Source of the DNA: Quisquiliibacterium sp.
GTDB lineage: Bacteria; Pseudomonadota; Gammaproteobacteria; Burkholderiales; Burkholderiaceae_E
Direction of reading: 5' to 3'
Assembly (NCBI GenBank): GCA_023257915.1
Contig: JALRBB010000011.1
Coordinates: 1 to 5,721, forward strand
Length of the DNA stretch: 5,721 bases
The stretch's first letter is position 1; every line of letters begins with the position of its first letter. The notes under the pieces were generated by a model. It saw only the letters and a program-made list of their open reading frames with translations. It did not search any database and had not been told where the DNA came from. The position numbers and the translations under genes are program-made. Below, one piece after another: positions 4,955-5,721 of this stretch.

Positions 4955-4989
4955 GTGAAAGGGTTGATGGACGGGGTGAATGGGTTGAT
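4955..4989. repeat. Two-copy 21-bp-period repeat in the ftsA-ftsZ gap
   Basis: GTGAAAGGGTTGAT (4955-4968) and GTGAATGGGTTGAT (4976-4989) agree at 13 of 14 bases with a period of 21 bp. On the transcribed (minus) strand the repeat is a pyrimidine-rich ATCAACCCNTTCAC, upstream of the ftsZ Shine-Dalgarno. It may simply be a slippage duplication in a spacer, or a site for an RNA- or DNA-binding factor. Confidence 0.5.
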
Positions 4990-5000
4990 CTTGCTGGCGC

Positions 5001-5721
5001 TCAGAAATTTCCGAGAAACCAATCCTTCATGCGGCGGATCGTTTCCTTGAACGACCCGGACTGCTCGGCTGCCTTGCGCCCGCGCGCCCGCTGCACCCGG
5101 GCTTCTTCGAGCAGGCCGATCGCGGTGGCGTAGCGCGGCGTGCGCACCACGTCGGCCAGGCCACCGGTGTAAGACGGCACGCCCAGCCGCACTGGCTTCA
5201 GAAAGATGTCCTCGGCGAGCTCGACCATGCCCGGCATCAGGCCGGAGCCACCGGTGATGACGATTCCCGAGGACAGCAGCTCTTCATAACCAGACTCACG
5301 AATCACCTGCTGAATCAGGGAATACAGCTCCTCGACGCGCGGCTCGATCACCGCCGACAGCGCCTGGCGGGAAAGCTGACGGGGACCACGGTCGCCCAGG
5401 CCCGGCACTTCGATGCGTGCATTCGGATCGGCCAGCACTTGCTTGGCCAGTCCGTGCTGGATCTTGATTTCGTCGGCCTCGGGTGTCGGCGTGCGTAGCG
5501 CCATCGCGATGTCGTTGGTGATCTGGTCACCAGCGATCGGGATCACCGCGGTATGGCGGATCGCCCCACCGGTGAAGATGGCGATATCCGTGGTGCCGCC
5601 GCCGATGTCGACCAGTGCGACGCCGAGCTCCTTCTCGTCCTCGGTCAGCACTGCCATGCTCGAGGCGAGCGGCTGCAGAATCAGATCCTGGACCTCCAGG
5701 CCGCAGCGGCGCACGCACTTG
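5001..5721 (-). CDS. ftsA: Cell division protein FtsA (N-terminal part outside the window)
   Basis: FtsA is the actin-like ATPase that tethers FtsZ filaments to the inner membrane and signals to FtsN, FtsQLB and FtsW/I. The last 239 residues are present; the E. coli protein has 420, so roughly the first 40 percent is missing at the window edge. The visible part opens KCVRRCGLEV and carries the phosphate-2 motif VDIGGGTTDIAIF (visible residues 37-49), the adenosine motif GIVITGGSGLMPGM (152-165), and the conserved RYATAIGLL (196-204). The end SFKETIRRMKDWFLGNF is the amphipathic membrane-targeting helix, and the stop at 5001 follows it directly. The gene precedes ftsZ on the same strand as in most proteobacteria, and the two presumably share a transcript. 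No internal frameshift or missing motif is seen. Confidence 0.97.
   Translation of the reverse strand, partial: KCVRRCGLEVQDLILQPLASSMAVLTEDEKELGVALVDIGGGTTDIAIFTGGAIRHTAVIPIAGDQITNDIAMALRTPTPEADEIKIQHGLAKQVLADPNARIEVPGLGDRGPRQLSRQALSAVIEPRVEELYSLIQQVIRESGYEELLSSGIVITGGSGLMPGMVELAEDIFLKPVRLGVPSYTGGLADVVRTPRYATAIGLLEEARVQRARGRKAAEQSGSFKETIRRMKDWFLGNF

Noticed and set aside
4918..5022. Extension of FtsZ by 35 residues to 5022
   Set aside because: It would overlap the end of ftsA, is encoded by a spacer with a direct repeat, and ignores the perfect AGGAGG before ATG 4917.
1..5721. CRISPR arrays, insertion sequences, prophage or defence genes
   Set aside because: No regularly spaced repeats, transposase-like frames or attachment-site duplications are visible. 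All long genes are core functions with uniform composition.

Overview
This window is the 3' part of a bacterial division and cell-wall (dcw) cluster together with the envelope genes that follow it. All genes but one read on the minus strand, so in transcription order (right to left) the layout is: ftsA (3' part only, 5001-5721), ftsZ (3754-4917), a structured 376-bp intergenic region, a Prx5-type peroxiredoxin (2871-3377), lpxC (1905-2834), a 58-residue two-helix membrane protein (1644-1820), then dciA/DUF721 on the plus strand (1124-1573), and an M23-family envelope peptidase on the minus strand (63-1079).

The gene order and protein sequences suggest a GC-rich Gram-negative proteobacterium, most likely a betaproteobacterium. 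FtsZ keeps the C-terminal peptide DIPAFLRKQAD. LpxC starts MLRQRTIKA. From memory, a Prx5 peroxiredoxin between ftsZ and lpxC, then DUF721 and an M23 peptidase, is a betaproteobacterial arrangement. The order ftsZ-lpxC-dciA-M23-secA is also known from Pseudomonas. This taxonomic call is inference, because no rRNA or complete marker set is present.

FtsA anchors FtsZ polymers to the membrane at the division site. LpxC commits UDP-acyl-GlcNAc to lipid A synthesis. The M23 protein probably cuts or regulates peptidoglycan, and DciA loads the replicative helicase. The window therefore links septation, outer-membrane synthesis, wall remodelling and replication, with one redox enzyme inserted. No mobile element, CRISPR array, rRNA or tRNA is visible.

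No new defence or biosynthetic system was found; this is mostly core genome. The points most worth checking are: a lysine in the phosphate-binding glycine loop of FtsZ (canonical GMGGGTGTG reads GMGKGTGTG); a dense array of perfect inverted repeats between ftsZ and the peroxiredoxin gene; the inverted dciA, which starts 44 bp from the divergent M23 gene; and the small membrane-protein gene after lpxC, which has no clear ribosome binding site.
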